From the NCBI RefSeq assembly GCF_947507565.1, contig NC_089175.1, positions 1,911,733 to 1,975,732 on the forward strand: DNA of 64,000 nucleotides, given 5' to 3'. Of the stretch, positions 10,777 to 24,731 are shown one piece after another; position 1 is the stretch's first letter; every line of letters starts with the position of its first letter. The notes under the pieces are model-generated. The model did no database searches and had not been told where the DNA came from. It worked only from the letters and a program-made list of their open reading frames with translations. A program made the position numbers and the translations under genes. Source of the stretch: Oscarella lobularis (lineage: Eukaryota; Porifera; Homoscleromorpha; Homosclerophorida; Oscarellidae).

Positions 10777-13700
10777 ATGCTGGCTCTTCTCTTCTTCTTC
10801 GCCGTCGCGACGGCACACATGCACAAACCGCGATGCCCAAGAGGTTAGTTAGATGTGTACGAATGGGAGAAAAACAGATGAACGACTTTCGTCTTGTCTT
10901 CAAGGTCAGTTCGACAACGACGGCGTGTGCGCACCGTGCAACGCTGCGTGCAAAGGCGGCGGTTGCTCAGGTAGGCCAACTAGTAGTAATACCATGGATA
11001 GTGGTATCTCGCACCTCTTACTACACACGTGCCTCTTTTGCATTTTTTACTAATAATTCTCGCCATTCGAAGTAGAATAGAACGATTTCAGTTGCCCGCG
11101 ATCCGATTTGTTAGTGGACGATCCCCAAGTTTCGCCTTAGTCAGACAATGAGGAAGAGAGAACTGCTTCCGTCTGATGTAATGCACTTTTCTCTCACGAC
11201 AACAGGACCTGGACCGGACCAATGTCTCTTCATCTGCCCCGTGTTCCGCGAGGTGGGAAAAGTGATTGGCGAATTTCTCGTGAATGCACGCGTCGCCGTT
11301 TTAGAGTCCCGAGCCGCTTTTGTTGTTTCCATCTGGACTCAAGATTCGCGACGACGATCACAATCAAGTGTACAAGATGGAGGTCGGGTAGACACCGTTT
11401 CCAATTGCAAGGTTTTCAAACTGAATTTTCTTGTCGTAGTCTGCCGAATTTATCGTCGAGGATCTCGAAGAATACGGAGATGCCGAGTACGTCACTCTTG
11501 AGGCGGACGTGAACGGAACCAATATCAATCAACGTTATTATCGCACTGAAGGAAGTAAGCGAACTCATACAGGCTAGCACGTGTCCCATATGTACAACGA
11601 TTGACAGAACTTGTTCTGACGGGATCTGATTATGTATCAGCGTACGAAAAGGCAAATCTCTTGTTCGATGGATAATTTCTATAGTCGCGTTCTTTCTTTA
11701 GGTCTTCAAGACCATTTCCTTTCTCAATACCGCTCCTACTCCACCGAATGCAAATCGCTTGTACAGGGGGAAATCGCACTCTTTGCTTCTCTTTTTATAA
11801 TCGTCTCCGTCTCTATATCGCAGTGTGGCGTTCAGCGTCTTTGACGGCGATTTGTGGAGTCGCGAGTACGCCGTCGAAGTGAAGACGAGACTCGTCAACA
11901 ATCACGCGCCCGTTGTACGAGTCACGGCTAATGCCCGGGTAACATTGCTATCGATTCTTTTTTTCTCAAACGCCAAACAGCTTGTTCTTGTTCTCCATAG
12001 AAATACGTCGAACACCATCGTCCGCTCCGCATCTTCGATTCAGTTGACATCACCGACGCCGATCATCCGAACATGTTCCTCATGGAAGAGGCGATGGTAA
12101 ATTAATTGCAATTCCAAAGGGGAAAATTATTTTGCCTTTTTTAGATTTGGGTCGACGGAAATTTTAGCGATCCGTGCTTTGGCCAGCAATTCATTTCCGT
12201 TGAGCTCGGCGCCAATCGACAGGTTCAAGTCGTTTCAGGCATTCCAGCGCAAATGATTCATCTGAGAGGAAATGCGTCGATTAACGCGTATGCGAAAATC
12301 CTTCGGACGGCACTCTTTCGTACGATGGGAGCCGAAGGGGAACCGCCGAGAGGATCGGCGACAATTCGAGTGCGAGTTTTCGATGGAAAATTCGCGGGCG
12401 AAGCGAGTGTCACGTTGTCTATGGAAACAGTCAACGACAGTCCGCCTCGAGTGCGTGATGATTTCGACTGTAATTTCAATACTTTTTTTGAACGTTTGAA
12501 ATAGATCGAAGGAGTGCCGCCGAGTGAGGAACCCGTATTTATTCCCGACGAAGGAAAAGTGAAAGTTGCGGAAATGGTTGTTCTGGACGATTGCGATGAC
12601 ATCAAGTTAGTTGGAGAAAAAATATTATTAAGTAAAAACGTTTTCTTCGTCCCACAGCGTCCACATGTGGACTCGAGTCGATGCGGAGATTCTGACGCAA
12701 ACGTCGGATTCTATGGACGAATTTCTGGTGAGCGAGTTAACGTACGATTGATTGATTGATTGATCGTTCATCGTTGCATCGTTTCTGCGCAGGAGGTTAA
12801 CACCGGCTCCGTTGCTTCGATCTCTGTGAGCGCGGACTCGTCTCAACGACATCTCATTCTGGTGCCGAGCGGAGAAGGATCTTCCGCTCCGGTCAAGGAC
12901 TTCGAAAGAGTTCTACGCACGTTGGAGTACGAAAATCGAAACGAATTCATTAGCTGTCCGGCGAGACGAGCTATCCGACTGAGCGCCTGGGATGGAATGT
13001 GAGCATCGATCGTATCATTCGCATCAATTTTATAATAAATGCACTTGGCCATCTCTCGAAGTTTCACGGCGAGGAAGGAGACCACCGTTTATATTCAGCG
13101 CAAAGACCAATTCAAACCGGTGCTTTCGGTCGTTCCGACGGGGCACGCGTTCGACGAAGACGGCGTCGCCGTTCGACTTATATCGCGCGCTGAAATGACG
13201 GACCGGGATCTGGCGTGCGGCGCCCTGTTGGTCGTTGTGGAAGCCGAAATAAAAGTGACTGCACCTGATGGAGCAAATGAGATGATAGAGTTCACTTTGG
13301 TAAGCTCAAAGGAAACCCGAAAAAATTATATATTTTTTTGTTTACAGGGTGAGACTAACGTGACGGTAGCTGGTCGAACTGATAACGCCGATGGGACGTT
13401 TACAGTTAGGCTGTCGGGCCGTGCAGACGCTCGTTCTTACGCTGTACGTGTGGACAAATTGGCCCCGCTCATGCAAAATGACGACTTTTTTCTTTTGTAG
13501 ACTGTTCTTGAGTCAATTATGTACAGAAATCTTGCCGACGAACCGGATTTGGGAAAACGCACTGTCTGGGTAATACATCGCATTATTTCTCACTCTTCGC
13601 TTTTTACACAATCGATTCTCCAGATCACTATTATCGACGAAGAATTTCGCGGTCTTGCGCCCGTATCGCTAGACGTCGAAATCGTCAGTCGAAACGACAA

Positions 13701-16700
13701 ACCGGCGACGCTGGAATATTCTCAAAATTCTTTCACGTTCACCGAAAACGGCGAACCCGTCTCATTTCAAGGCGTCCGACTGACCGACGCCGACTCGGAC
13801 CCAGACGATCGAACGGCGAACGTGATCGAAGTGTGGGTTTCCGATCCGCCGAACGGACCCCTCGACGAGGTTTCCGCAAGCGCCGTCATCGTTTCGAAAG
13901 AAAAAAAACCCGTCCTTTAGAATATTCTCGTTAATGCGTCGATGGCTTCAGAGGGAATTTCGATCGAACGAATCGCCTCGTCTCGAGTGAAAATTCGCGG
14001 CGGCGACGACAGCGATTCTTTGTGGAAATTCAATCAAGTCCTACAGACGCTCTCCTACGTCAATGCGAATCCCGAACCGATACCAGGTCGACGCACAATC
14101 GTTTTCAAGGTACCATTAGTGCTGATAATTAATTGATTATTGATTTCTTTTCTAGGTTTCTAGCAACGCTTTGCCTCCGGCCAACGAGATGGAAGCCGAT
14201 TTTTTCGTTGACGTCGTCGGAGTTAATGACAGTCCGACATCGCTCAAAGTTTCGACGGTCGACTACACCGAAGGATCGTCGCCTATTCCTTTGGTTCCCG
14301 GCGCTGTGGCAGTCGACAACGACTTGCAGCCGGTCGAGGTTCCTGTATCGAGATTGGAAGTCGTCATTATGGGAAACGAAACAGGTAAAAAGATTATTTT
14401 AGCCTATATAGTCGACGTCAATTTTCGCAATGTTCGTTTTTTTTTAGGTGCCGTTCTCGGCTGTCCCGGTTGCGGAGCGAGCGGCGACGTCACCGTGAAC
14501 GTCGCTCGAAACGCGATCACGGCGACGTGCGATTCGTGCGACTCGTCGGCGATCGTCGCCGTGGCGAGAGAAGTGACGTTCGTCATCGAGCGTTCGGAGC
14601 CGCCTCGACTCGCCGCTCAAGTTCGCGTCGAGTTCAAGATCACGGATCGGGACGGTCTCGAGGGCACGACCTACGCGACGGTGCGCGTCATTCGCGTATG
14701 CAATCCAGGCCGATTCGTTTTGAACGCGAACGACGCGTCGACGACGGCGGTCGTTCAATTCGACGAGAAACGTCCGACGGAGTGGGTGCCTCTCGTCGCC
14801 GGTCCGGTCGCGATCGAAAATGACGACAGCGAAATGATCGTCGAAGTGGAAATATCGATTTCGGAAAATTTCGATCGCGGTCACGACGAATTGGACGTCG
14901 GGAATGCGAACGCGAATTTCGAACTAAATTCCACGTCGACGGGACTGCGCGTCGTCGGCATGCAAACGCTCGTCGACGCGGCGAAATTCGTCGAGACGAT
15001 TCGCTTTCGGAATGCGTACGAATGTCGCGTCGTCGCGTCGCGAACGATCACGATTCGTCTTTTCGACGATTGCGGCGCGTGGACGAACTACGGCGTCGTG
15101 ACCGTCGTCATTGTGCCGAGCAACGATCCTCCCATCGTCTATCCCCAGTCGGGATCGCGACAGCCGCTTTGGCAGGAGTACGCGATCGAAGGCTTTGCCA
15201 ACGCCGATCCGTCGCCTTTGCACGTCTTTCCTCGCTTTGACGTGCGCGAGTGCGACGGGCCCATGCAAGGCTATCTGTCCAAAGTTGACGTGGCTCTCAC
15301 GAATGCGCCCGATGTGCCTCGCGAGAGTCTTTCCGTCAACGAGACGCTCTTGAATGCGGCGGGATTGCGCATGAGCGTCGTCCAAGTCGACGACGACAGC
15401 GTTCGCTACGACATACGTCATTCGAGCGGCAGCGCAGTGCCAGCGAACGTCTTCGTCTCTTTGATTCGCAGTCTCGTCTATGTGAACAGCGCCACGCGAC
15501 CGTACGAGGTGACGCGAAGGATTGTCGTGGCGGTGAGCGACGTCGGCGGGGCCGCTGGCGAAGGCGCGGCGAATGTCCGTTACAGTCGCGATCCGATCGG
15601 ACCGACGCTCACTTGGAACGAAATGTACGTTTGGAGGAAAATTCGTTTATGTTTCTCTGAATTTTTTTCTCTCTCGTTTTTCTCACAGGATGCCGTTGAC
15701 GTGGATGTCTACATCTCTGTATCTGTTGAATCGTGACGACTTCAGTCTTGTTTCCGGCGATGTTCCATTCATGCACAAGGCCCTAATAAACATCACGAAT
15801 CCGATTCAACGCTCTCCTTCGGACAATTTCAAAGACATCGTCTATATTGACGATGCCGACGCGAGTTTCGTGGAATCGCTCGGCATTCGAATGTCGCCCA
15901 ATGTGAGAGGCGCCGAACTCGTCTTAGAATACGACGGTCCCGTCTCGAACGTCGACGCTTCTCAATTCGCCGAAATTCTACGCAAGGTCAAATTCGACTC
16001 GTTTGATCCGCAGAAAAACTGCGATCGTCGAATCTCGGTCGAAGTCTGGGATTCGCCCTTGAAGCGACCGAGCAACGCGATAACGGTGCGAGTAATCGTC
16101 GGAAGAGGTCGCGAACCGCGCTGGTGTCGCCCTGAAGAACCGACTACGGAAGAGCCGACTACCGAAGAGCCGACTACTGAAGAGCCGACTACCGAAGAAC
16201 CGACTACTGAAGAACCGACTACTGAAGAACCGACTGAAGGACTTGTTAGCTGTGGTTCCAGTTCCTTTGTCGTTCGGGCGCAGTCTGATATCGATTGGTT
16301 GGAAAACCTCGCGTGCGATGTTATTAATGGCGATTTGACAATTAGCTGCAATCGAAGGCGTTCTAATTGCTTCGAGAATTTCGTTCTCAGCGGTCTGTCG
16401 CAGATAAAAGTGAGACGCTGGTTGTTTTACGTTTTTACAACATTAAGATTTGTTTTTTTAGGTTGTTACTGGAGCGCTGAAAATTTTGGACAATCGCATG
16501 AGCGACTTGTCTGGTCTCGAGAACGTGCGGAGTTTCGCTTCTCTTGAAATAAGGGACAATACGGAATTGATCACGACAGAGCATCTGAGGAAAAACACGC
16601 ACGCGATGTTTCGACTCGACTTGGAGAACATTCGGGTGTCGAATAATCAGAGACTAACTGATTTACACGGACTGAAGGGGATCCAGTCGGTTGCAGGTAC

Positions 16701-17386
16701 GATGCGTGGGGGGACTGCTTTTTATGTTGCCCTAATTACGTCTCTCTCTCTCTCTCTGTGTGTCTGCCAGGTTACGTTAGAATTGAATCCATGTCAAGGC
16801 GTCAAGAACTGAACATTGATGGGCTCGCAAACTTGGCCTCTGTCGGCGGTCTACTCTTCTTTAACAACTTGGCTTTGAGTTCGATGGCTTCGCTTTCTCA
16901 ATTGACGACCGTTGGAGGGCCTCTCAGTATCACAAACGTTTTCTCTTTGTCTACTCTGGATGGACTTGATGGAGTCACCAGTGTGGGTGCAATCAATATC
17001 AGAAATACGGTCTCTATTAACTAAATAGAATTCCTTGCCTTTTCGTTTGAATTTCTTTCTAGGATCTCCTTACGTTTGGCAACGGTCTCGGTTCTCTTGA
17101 AACGGTCACGGGAGAATATCGCTACTCCGGCTACTCGGTTGTCATTTACGGAAATAAGAAGCTGACGGACACGTCTGATTTCCCATCGGATGACATCTCG
17201 GTAGACGGAGGAATTCTCGTCAGAAACAATGGCAATTTGTGTGGCTCGGAGAATGCGCTTTCCACTTCATTCTGGGGAGAGGTAAGTAATTTTTTTCGCA
17301 GCCATGGCATTCACTAGCTGAGAACGTTTTAGACCGGGGCTGGAAAGATTCGCATCCGATCCAACGGCAAGTGTCGTCGCCGTTGA
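10777..17386 (+). CDS. Paralogue A: secreted cadherin-like repeat / receptor-L protein
   Basis: An unnamed large extracellular protein. From ATG at 10777: signal peptide MLALLFFFAVATA, mature start HMHKPRC, and a small Cys-rich segment (exons to about 11250). A series of about nine beta-sandwich repeats of cadherin-like/CADG type follows. Landmarks are repeat ends such as VNDSPPR, RNDKPA and SNDPPIV, starts such as FTENGEPV and YTEGSSPI, and inner motifs such as VLQTLSYVN and FQ.VRLTDADSD. Next come a stalk of seven TTEEP units (16,138-16,240) and a receptor-L-like beta-helical region (16,250-17,386) with paired motifs like DLSGLENVRSF and LSTLDGLDGVTSVG. It ends NGKCRRR. There is no transmembrane helix after the stalk, so it is predicted to be secreted. 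The largest exon is at about 14,446-15,625. Codons are more GC-rich than in B and C. The role (adhesion, matrix or recognition) is inference. Confidence 0.72.
15625..15690 (+). other. Representative short intron in paralogue A
   Basis: A typical intron of the cluster, with a GTACGT donor after GGAACGAAAT and an acceptor in TCTCACAG. Introns of this size separate the repeat-encoding exons in all three paralogues, at matching positions. Confidence 0.6.
16138..16240 (+). repeat. 15-bp tandem repeat encoding the TTEEP stalk of paralogue A
   Basis: About seven in-frame copies of a 15-bp unit read as T-T-E-E-P. Copies differ only at silent positions. It links the beta-sandwich repeats to the receptor-L-like domain and would be a likely O-glycosylated stalk. 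Confidence 0.9.
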
Positions 17387-17867
17387 CGACTGCTAGTCGT
17401 GGAGAAAAAAAGTCACGGTTCATCTCCGATAACTTCGTTCATCTGATTGTGCATCTTTGTCTGTTCTTCTTTTGATTGTGATTGTAGTTGTTTCACTGGA
17501 CGTTTTCTGTCGACGAGTCGCACTTGAACACTAAAGGATTCGAAAACGTTTGCTGTAGGTGAGCTCCTTCTTATTTCCGCGTCCAGCTTTTCGCTCTCCT
17601 AATTACGTTAGTCGTTGAGGAACCAACCCTCTACATGTAGCCATAGGCACGGGTAATGCATCGAATCCATACCCAGCGACGCCTTGGGGTCAAGGTGTCT
17701 GAATTAATTATGCATATTCAACACGTCCTGTCACGGAGACGTGACGCGATCCTTCAACCGACCAATCGCGTTCGTTCGTAACGGGCACTGCGCGCACACA
17801 CGCTCGCGTGCCTTTCATTTCTGCCTGAAGCCCTCGACGACACAGACGGGCGAACAAAGCGCGGGCA
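17387..17867. other. Intergenic spacer between paralogues A and B
   Basis: About 480 bp with no supported coding exon. It must hold the 3' UTR of A and the promoter of B. I see no clear TATA box, RNA gene or repeat. Confidence 0.5.
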
Positions 17868-20800
17868 ATGAAGAGAGGGGGATTTCTTCACTTCTTTTCC
17901 CTTTTCGCGCTCTTGGTGGCGCACATGCACCTTGACGATCTACCGCCGTGCGACGTCGGCTACGGTCAGTCGTTAGAAACAACAAACTTTGAAACTAAAA
18001 CCAACGCTATCGATGTCTGGTTTAGGTCGATTTCCTCGCGAAAACAGTACCTGTATGATGTGTGACGAAGCATGTGCCCTTGGAACTTGTTCGGGTAAGA
18101 ACGCGGAAGTAGTCTAATTGATCGCGCGCTCGCTTCAACGCGTCCTTTCTCTCGATTATAGGACCAACCGAGGACGATTGCCTTTTTCTTTGCCCAGTTT
18201 TTCGCGAGGTAAGGCCAACGATCGCGATCGCTCGGGAAGTGCCTAGTTCCTGCCTTTGTTTGGGTTACCACAACATTCCTATGTCAGGCACACCTGTGCC
18301 TCGATTTACCTATCGTCTGTTTGTTTAGGATCGCGGATCTGTGCTCCTATTTGCCACTGGAGTCAAGGTCAGAGACGATGATCATAATCAGATTCATATG
18401 ATGGAGGTTCGTGCGCTTCTCTACTGCGTCATCATCAAACTCTGTACTAATTAATTTTCTCTCTCCGAAGGAAGCCGAATTCTATATCGACGACATCGAC
18501 GAGCACATGGACGGCATGTATGTCTCTCTCGAAGCGAACGTAACGGGAACGAACATCACCCAACACTATTATCCCAATGAAGGAAGTAAGGAAGTTGAGG
18601 TCTTCCTCCCGTGGAAATCGTGTCTCAAAACTTTCAATTGCAGAGTTGTCTCTACGGGGCTGGGATCGCGCTACGAACTACGACAAGGCAAGATGCTCCG
18701 TTATGTGCTCGTCTCTTTTTTTCGAATGTCCTTACACGTCAGGTTATCGCCACAATTGCATTCACAAGTACGGCTCCGACTCCGCCTCCAACAGCCCGCC
18801 GGTATACATATTTATATTATTGACTGAAGCATTGTTCGATATATCATTGGCATATTTCTTTTTGCTATCGTATAATAGCATAGCGTTCAGCATCAACGAC
18901 GGAGATTTCTGGAGTCCCGAGTACGTGGTCACCGTCCCGACGGTGTTGGTCAACAACCATCCGCCATCCATCGACGTCGTGGCCAACTCACAGGTAAAAC
19001 GAATCCTGTCGATTGACGTGGCGTCATTCTTTTATCCTATCCGAAAAGCCGTACGTGGAACACGGCCCTCCCGTCGATGTGTTTGCCAACGTCACTATCA
19101 CCGATGCCGATCATCCGGATCGATTCTTTATGCAAGAAGCCATGGTATATTGAAGCAAGCGCAATACCGCGCGTATTTGCCTCACTGTTTTTCTTTACAC
19201 GCAGATTTGGGTTTATGGCAATTATAGCGGTCCGTGTTTTGGTGAACAGCTCATCACTGTCAATCTTAGTTCATATGCCGGCATGGTCACGCTTTCTGAT
19301 AACCCCGCTCCAATGATTCATTTGAGGGGAAATGCGAGCATTTCCGTATATCAGCACATCATTCAAACAGCGACGTTTCATTCTACTGGTCCGGAACCGC
19401 CTCGTGGTACAGTGACGATCAAAGTGAAGATCAACGATGGCAACTTCACGGGCGAGGCAAATGCTACATTGCACATTGATACTATTAACGATAGTCCACC
19501 ACGAGTGCGTATTGGCAATGAGGCACTTTACACTGGCGTTTACTTAATCTTTTTTTTAGATTGAAGGAATACCGCTTAGTGAACCCGTTTTCATCCCCGA
19601 CGAAAACCCAGTTTTGGTCACCAACATGGTCGATTTAGAAGATTGCGATGACAACGAGTAGGAGAGAAATATGGAAACGCCGATTATATAACTGCTGTTT
19701 TCTACAGTGTACACATGTGGACAAGAGTCGACGCCAGGATCTCCATTCAGACGTCGGATTTCGTAGACGAATTTCTCGTACGACCATCGTAGCGCGTCAA
19801 CAGTAAGAACTAACACGTTTCTATATTTTAGGAAGTCAATACCGGTTCGTTTGTTGACTCTATTGCCAAAAGCAACGAGTCTACCCAGCAGCACGTCATA
19901 TTGGTTCCCAGCGATGGACGACCCTACGCTCCTATCGACGACTTTGAAGGAGTGCTACGCACATTGACATACGATAACAGAAACGAGAACATCAGCTGTC
20001 CAGTGAGACGCATCATAAAGCTCAGGGCTTATGATGGAGTGTAAGACAAAGCCTTTGGCTAAAGACGCGCACGCATCGTGTGACGCGTGTTTCGCAGGTT
20101 TATGACGGAAAAAGACGTGCCGGTCGTCATCGAACCCAATAATCAATTCAGACCAGTCCTCTCCATCACTCTCACGGGCCATTCGTTTGAAGAGGACGGA
20201 CCGCCTGTACATCTTCTGTCGCGTGCTCGAGTGTCAGACAGGGATATGATATGCAATACCCTCGTAATGCAGGGAGCACAAGTGAATGTGACAGCTCCTG
20301 ATGGAGCAGACGACAGAATACTATTCGATCTGGTACGGATGAACGCTTCATAGAATAACGACGGATGCGACGTTCTCTTATGCAGGCTGGCACCGGCGTA
20401 ATGACGGACAGTAGAACGGTCAATGGAGATGGAACGGACACTATCGAACTAATTGGCAATGTCGATGCTCACGTCTACGCTGTAAATTTGTCGTACAAAT
20501 TTACCACTAGGAGAATACTAACTGTTTAATTTTAGGCTGTGATTCAATCAATACGTTATGAAAATACTTTGGACGAACCTACGTTGAGCGACCGCTATAT
20601 CTGGGTAACGAACGCGCTTGTGCGTCGTCTCTGATTTACTCGTAGCACGTCTGTGTAGATAAGCGTGTTTGATGGAGAATTCTACAGCGTTCCACAAATG
20701 ATAACCGTCGCTTTAGACAGTCGCAACGATCAGCCGCCAGTGCTCAATTCACCTCACATGGTCTACAATTTCACCGAGAACGGTCCTCCAGTTCCGTTTG

Positions 20801-23800
20801 ACAGCATTCATTTGACGGACGCCGATTCGGACGAAGACGACCGAAAAGCAAATTTTGTTGAAGTTTGGATTGCAGATCAGCTCAATGAACCGGACGAGGT
20901 TCTTTTCTCAAGTTGCTTGTCTTTTCATTGCAGCGTTACGATTTTTATTTTATAGCATCTCTACATGAACCCTATTGTCCTGCCTGCTGGTATTACGGTC
21001 GATAGAATCTCTCCGTCTCGCGTGGAAATTAACGGACCAGCCAATGGTGGCCCTCTTTCAGATTTCAACCAAGTGCTGCAGACGCTGTCTTATATGAACA
21101 GCAATCCCGAGCCAGCACCCGGGCGTCGCAGAATCCTCTTTAGAGTATGACAGATGGCAAATCATACCTTTTCTTTTCGACAAAAGTTATCTAGATTACG
21201 AGCAACGCTATTCCACATGCTAACGATGTGACAGAGACAATCTACGTTGACGTTTTCGGGGTGAATGACAGCCCGACGTGGCTTGACGTCTCAGCACCAG
21301 TCAACTACACCGAAAGATCGCCACCTATTCAACTGGCTCCTTATGCTATGCCCATAGATGATGACTTGCAGCCGATCGATGTTCCAATTTATCATTTGGA
21401 AATAACCGTTTTGGGAAATGAAACAGGTACGTGGAGATGTCTAAGTTGTTTTCAAACTGCTTTACTCGAATTTCAGGCGCTATTATTGATTGTCCTGGTT
21501 GTCAAGCTTGCAATGACGTCTCTGTAGTAAATCTATCACCGCAAACAATTGATGCAGTTCCTACGAATTGCTCTTGGTCCGCAGCAGAGGTCGCCGCATT
21601 TGCTCGTAACGTGACCTTTGCCATCCGTCGTCGTGAACCGCCTAAAATAGCAGATGAAGTTCGCGTCATGTTCAAACTTACGGATAGAGATGGACTCGTC
21701 GGGATTTCTTACGCAACGGTCACAGTCATTCATATTTGCGATCCAGGACGACTGTATCTGAACGCGACCGACATGTCGACGACGGCGGTGGCCGTTTTTG
21801 ACGAATTCAGTCCAGAAACGTTTGTTAATCTGGTGGAAGGGCCCGTCATGATTCGAAACAATGACAGTGAAGTCATCACAGAAATCCTGGTCCTTATCAC
21901 ACATAATTACGATCACGGCAACGATGAACTGAGAGTACTAGGCGGCGGCGTGGCCGTCACGAACATTCCAATGGGTTTGCAGATCAACGGCATGTTTACG
22001 ATCACGGAAGCCGAGAATATCATAACGTTGATTCAATTTCGCAATACTTACGAATGCCGCGAAGTTGATCCGCGTACGGTGACGATTCGTCTTCTCGACG
22101 ATTGCGGCGCATGGACAAATTATGGGACGGTAACGATTAACATTCGTCGCAACAACGATCCGCCTATCGTTTTTCCTCGATCGGGATCGAGGCAGTCCAT
22201 TCGACACACGTACGTTGTGGAAGGTGTCGCCAATACGAATCCGTCTTCCTTGCACGTCTTTCCCTATTTCGAAGTGGACGACTGCGACGGACCGATACAA
22301 GGACATTTGGCGCAAATCAACGTTACCATCATGGACGCGCCCGATTCTCCTCACGAAAGAATCTATTTCAATGAAACGGTATTGAACATGACCGGACTGC
22401 ATTACAAAGTGGTCAACGTCGATGAACACGTCGTTCGCTATGTCATCTACCATCCGAACGGCACCGCTCCGATTATGTATTTTGTGCGGTTGATTCGCAG
22501 TCTCTACTACATCAACGAAGCCGAATGTCCGTACGAAGTGATGAGAAAGATTATCGTGACCGTGAGCGACGGTGAAGATACTGGAGAAGGAATGGCTATC
22601 ATCTACTATCAGCGAAATCCGGTTGGGCCAACGCTAAACGGAGATGGGTACGTTCAAAATATCTCATTTTATTGACTTATCTGATATTTCTATTGTTTAG
22701 TGAATTATTGACTTGGACTACTGAATTTAGTCTTTTGGACTATTCATCCTTCGGTCTGATAGCAGGAGACGTTCACTTTATGCAAAAGGCTCAAATAACG
22801 ATTACAAATGCAATTCAAAGCTCCGTTTCAGACAATTTTAACGATCTCGTCTTTATTGATCCTGATGACGAAGACTGGGTGACTTCACAAGGTATTACGA
22901 TATCTCCAGATCGAAGGGGTCCCGAGCTCATACTCGAATACGACGGTCCTGTATCAAACATCGACGCCGCTCAATTTGAGGCCATTCTTCGCAGAGTGAA
23001 ATTCGATTCGTTCGATACGCAGAAGAATTGCGATCGTCGCATCACCGTTGTCGTGTGGGACTCACCGTTGAAGCGAATGAGTAACGTGATAACGGTACAG
23101 GTAGTTGTCGGCAACGGCGCGGAAGACCCGAGGTGCCCATTCAATCCTACCACCGAATCGCCAACCGCAGCAAAGCCGACGACTCCAGAAACGACAACGG
23201 AAGCTCCGACGACTCCAGAAACGACGACGGAAGCTCCGACGACTCCAGAAACGACGACGGAAGCTCCGACTACCCCCGAAGCGACAACAGAAGCTCCGAC
23301 GACTCCCAAAGCGACAACGGAAGCTCCGACTACTCCAGAAACGACAACGGAAGCTCCGACGACTCCCAAAGCGACAACGGAATCTCCGACTACTCCAGAA
23401 ACGACGACGGAAGCTCCGACAACTCCTCAAGCGACAACGGAAGCTCCAACTACTCCTCAAGCGACAACGGAAGCTCCGACAACTCCCGAAGTGACGACTG
23501 AGACCTTAACGACAACCGCAAGTCCGACGTCTCCCGAGTTGACAACTGAAGCTCCGACCAATGGATCAGCTACTGTGATTGACGTTACAGCGCCTGACAC
23601 TACGGGACTGACTTCCTGCGGTTCTACTACTACTCTTACAACTCAAGCTGAAGTGAACACTCTGGCAGCTGGATCGTGTCAGGTTGTAACTGGAGATCTC
23701 GTGATTTCTTGCGACCGTTCGATCGAGGATTGCTTCAACAATTTTGTCCTCACGGGTCTTACAAATATACAGGTGCGGCATGCTTTTGTTTATGCACTTT

Positions 23801-24731
23801 GCGACCAATTTTCTCTTGGGTTTTAGATTATCACGGGAGCGCTGATAATCGACGACAATCGTCTGTCGTACTTGACTGGCCTCGAGAACGTCAAGAGTTT
23901 CAAATCGCTGGAAATTCGCGACAACACGGAATTGATGACGACCAGTCACCTGAGAATGAACACGAATGCCGAGTATCTGCTCGATAACGTAGAAAGTGTC
24001 GCTGTGGTCAATCAGCAGAGGCTCGACGACGTGGACGGGCTCAAAGGAATCATGACAGTCACTGGTACGAGGCTAAGAGCGCGAGCACGCCATAATTAAA
24101 AACTGTGTGTACATTGTCTCTCTGTAGGCGACGTCGAGATAACGGGGCTTCAAGACTTGGACACCGCAGGACTAGGATCTTTGAAGAGTATCGGCGGAAG
24201 TTTCAAACTTGAGGCTATGCCTGTAACTTCTTTGAGTTCGCTCAGTAGTCTCATGACCGTCGGAGGGTCGATAACAATTCTCGATATTGTTTCGTTGTCC
24301 AGTTTGGAAGGACTCGGTGCTGTCACCAGCGCGGGTTCTATTCACATCCAAAATAACGACGTAGGCTGTTCTCGTGTAAATGATACTTGGATGGATAACT
24401 TGTTCGTTATTTAGGACTTGGTGAATTTCAACGGTGGGCTCGGTTCTTTGGAGACCGTCACAGGAACAGCTGATTTCAATTCATTTTCTGTGGTGGTGTA
24501 TGGAAACGCTCTGCTAGAGGACACGTCCGGGTTTCCTGTCAGCCTCAACACCGTTACAGGAAACATAATGATTGGAGAAAATCCGGTGCTGTGCAATCCT
24601 TCAGAAATTCTTGATTCTGATTTCTGGGATGGCGTAAGTCTTTCCCACTGCTTCAAATCAAGTGTCTCATTTGATTTCTTTAGACTGGCGGTGGCCTACC
24701 CATCCCCATCGCAGGAAATTGCCTGCCGTAA
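17868..24731 (+). CDS. Paralogue B: secreted cadherin-like repeat / receptor-L protein
   Basis: The second tandem copy, with the same exon order as A. ATG at 17868 gives MKRGGFLHFFSLFALLVA, then HMHLDDLPPCD and a Cys-rich exon (CMMCDEACALGTCSG). The repeats follow, with landmarks AEFYIDDIDEHMDG, SIAFSINDGDFWSPEYVV, IWVYGNYSGPCFGEQ, TINDSPPR, EDCDDN.VHMWTRVDA, GHSFEEDGPPVHL, YNFTENGPPVPFD and VNDSPTWLDV, and a long exon at about 21,475-22,645. A Thr/Pro-rich stalk of TTPETTTEAP-type units (about 23,150-23,560) precedes the receptor-L-like exons (23,600-24,731: LTGLENVKSF, SLSSLMTVGGSI, SLSSLEGLGAVTS). It ends IPIAGNCLP with TAA at 24,729. Many N-glycosylation sequons (NXT/S) are visible. No C-terminal membrane helix. 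B and C are near-identical over long stretches including introns, which implies recent duplication or gene conversion. Confidence 0.73.
20482..20504 (+). repeat. Hairpin at a 5' splice site in paralogue B
   Basis: Ten-base inverted arms (GTAAATTTGT / ACAAATTTAC) around a 3-nt loop start exactly at the GTAAAT donor of an intron. Base pairing would hide the 5' splice site. The same structure is present in paralogue C. Confidence 0.7.
23150..23560 (+). repeat. 30-bp tandem repeat encoding the Thr/Pro stalk of paralogue B
   Basis: About a dozen in-frame units read as TTPE(T/A)TTEAP. Longer and more regular than the matching array in paralogue C (31,340-31,660), so this is a length-variable minisatellite within the coding sequence. 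Confidence 0.85.

Noticed and set aside
23062-23501. Arg-rich, Ser/Asp-rich and Val/Ser-rich frames over the paralogue B stalk
   Set aside because: All are alternate-frame readings of the in-frame TTPETTTEAP repeat.
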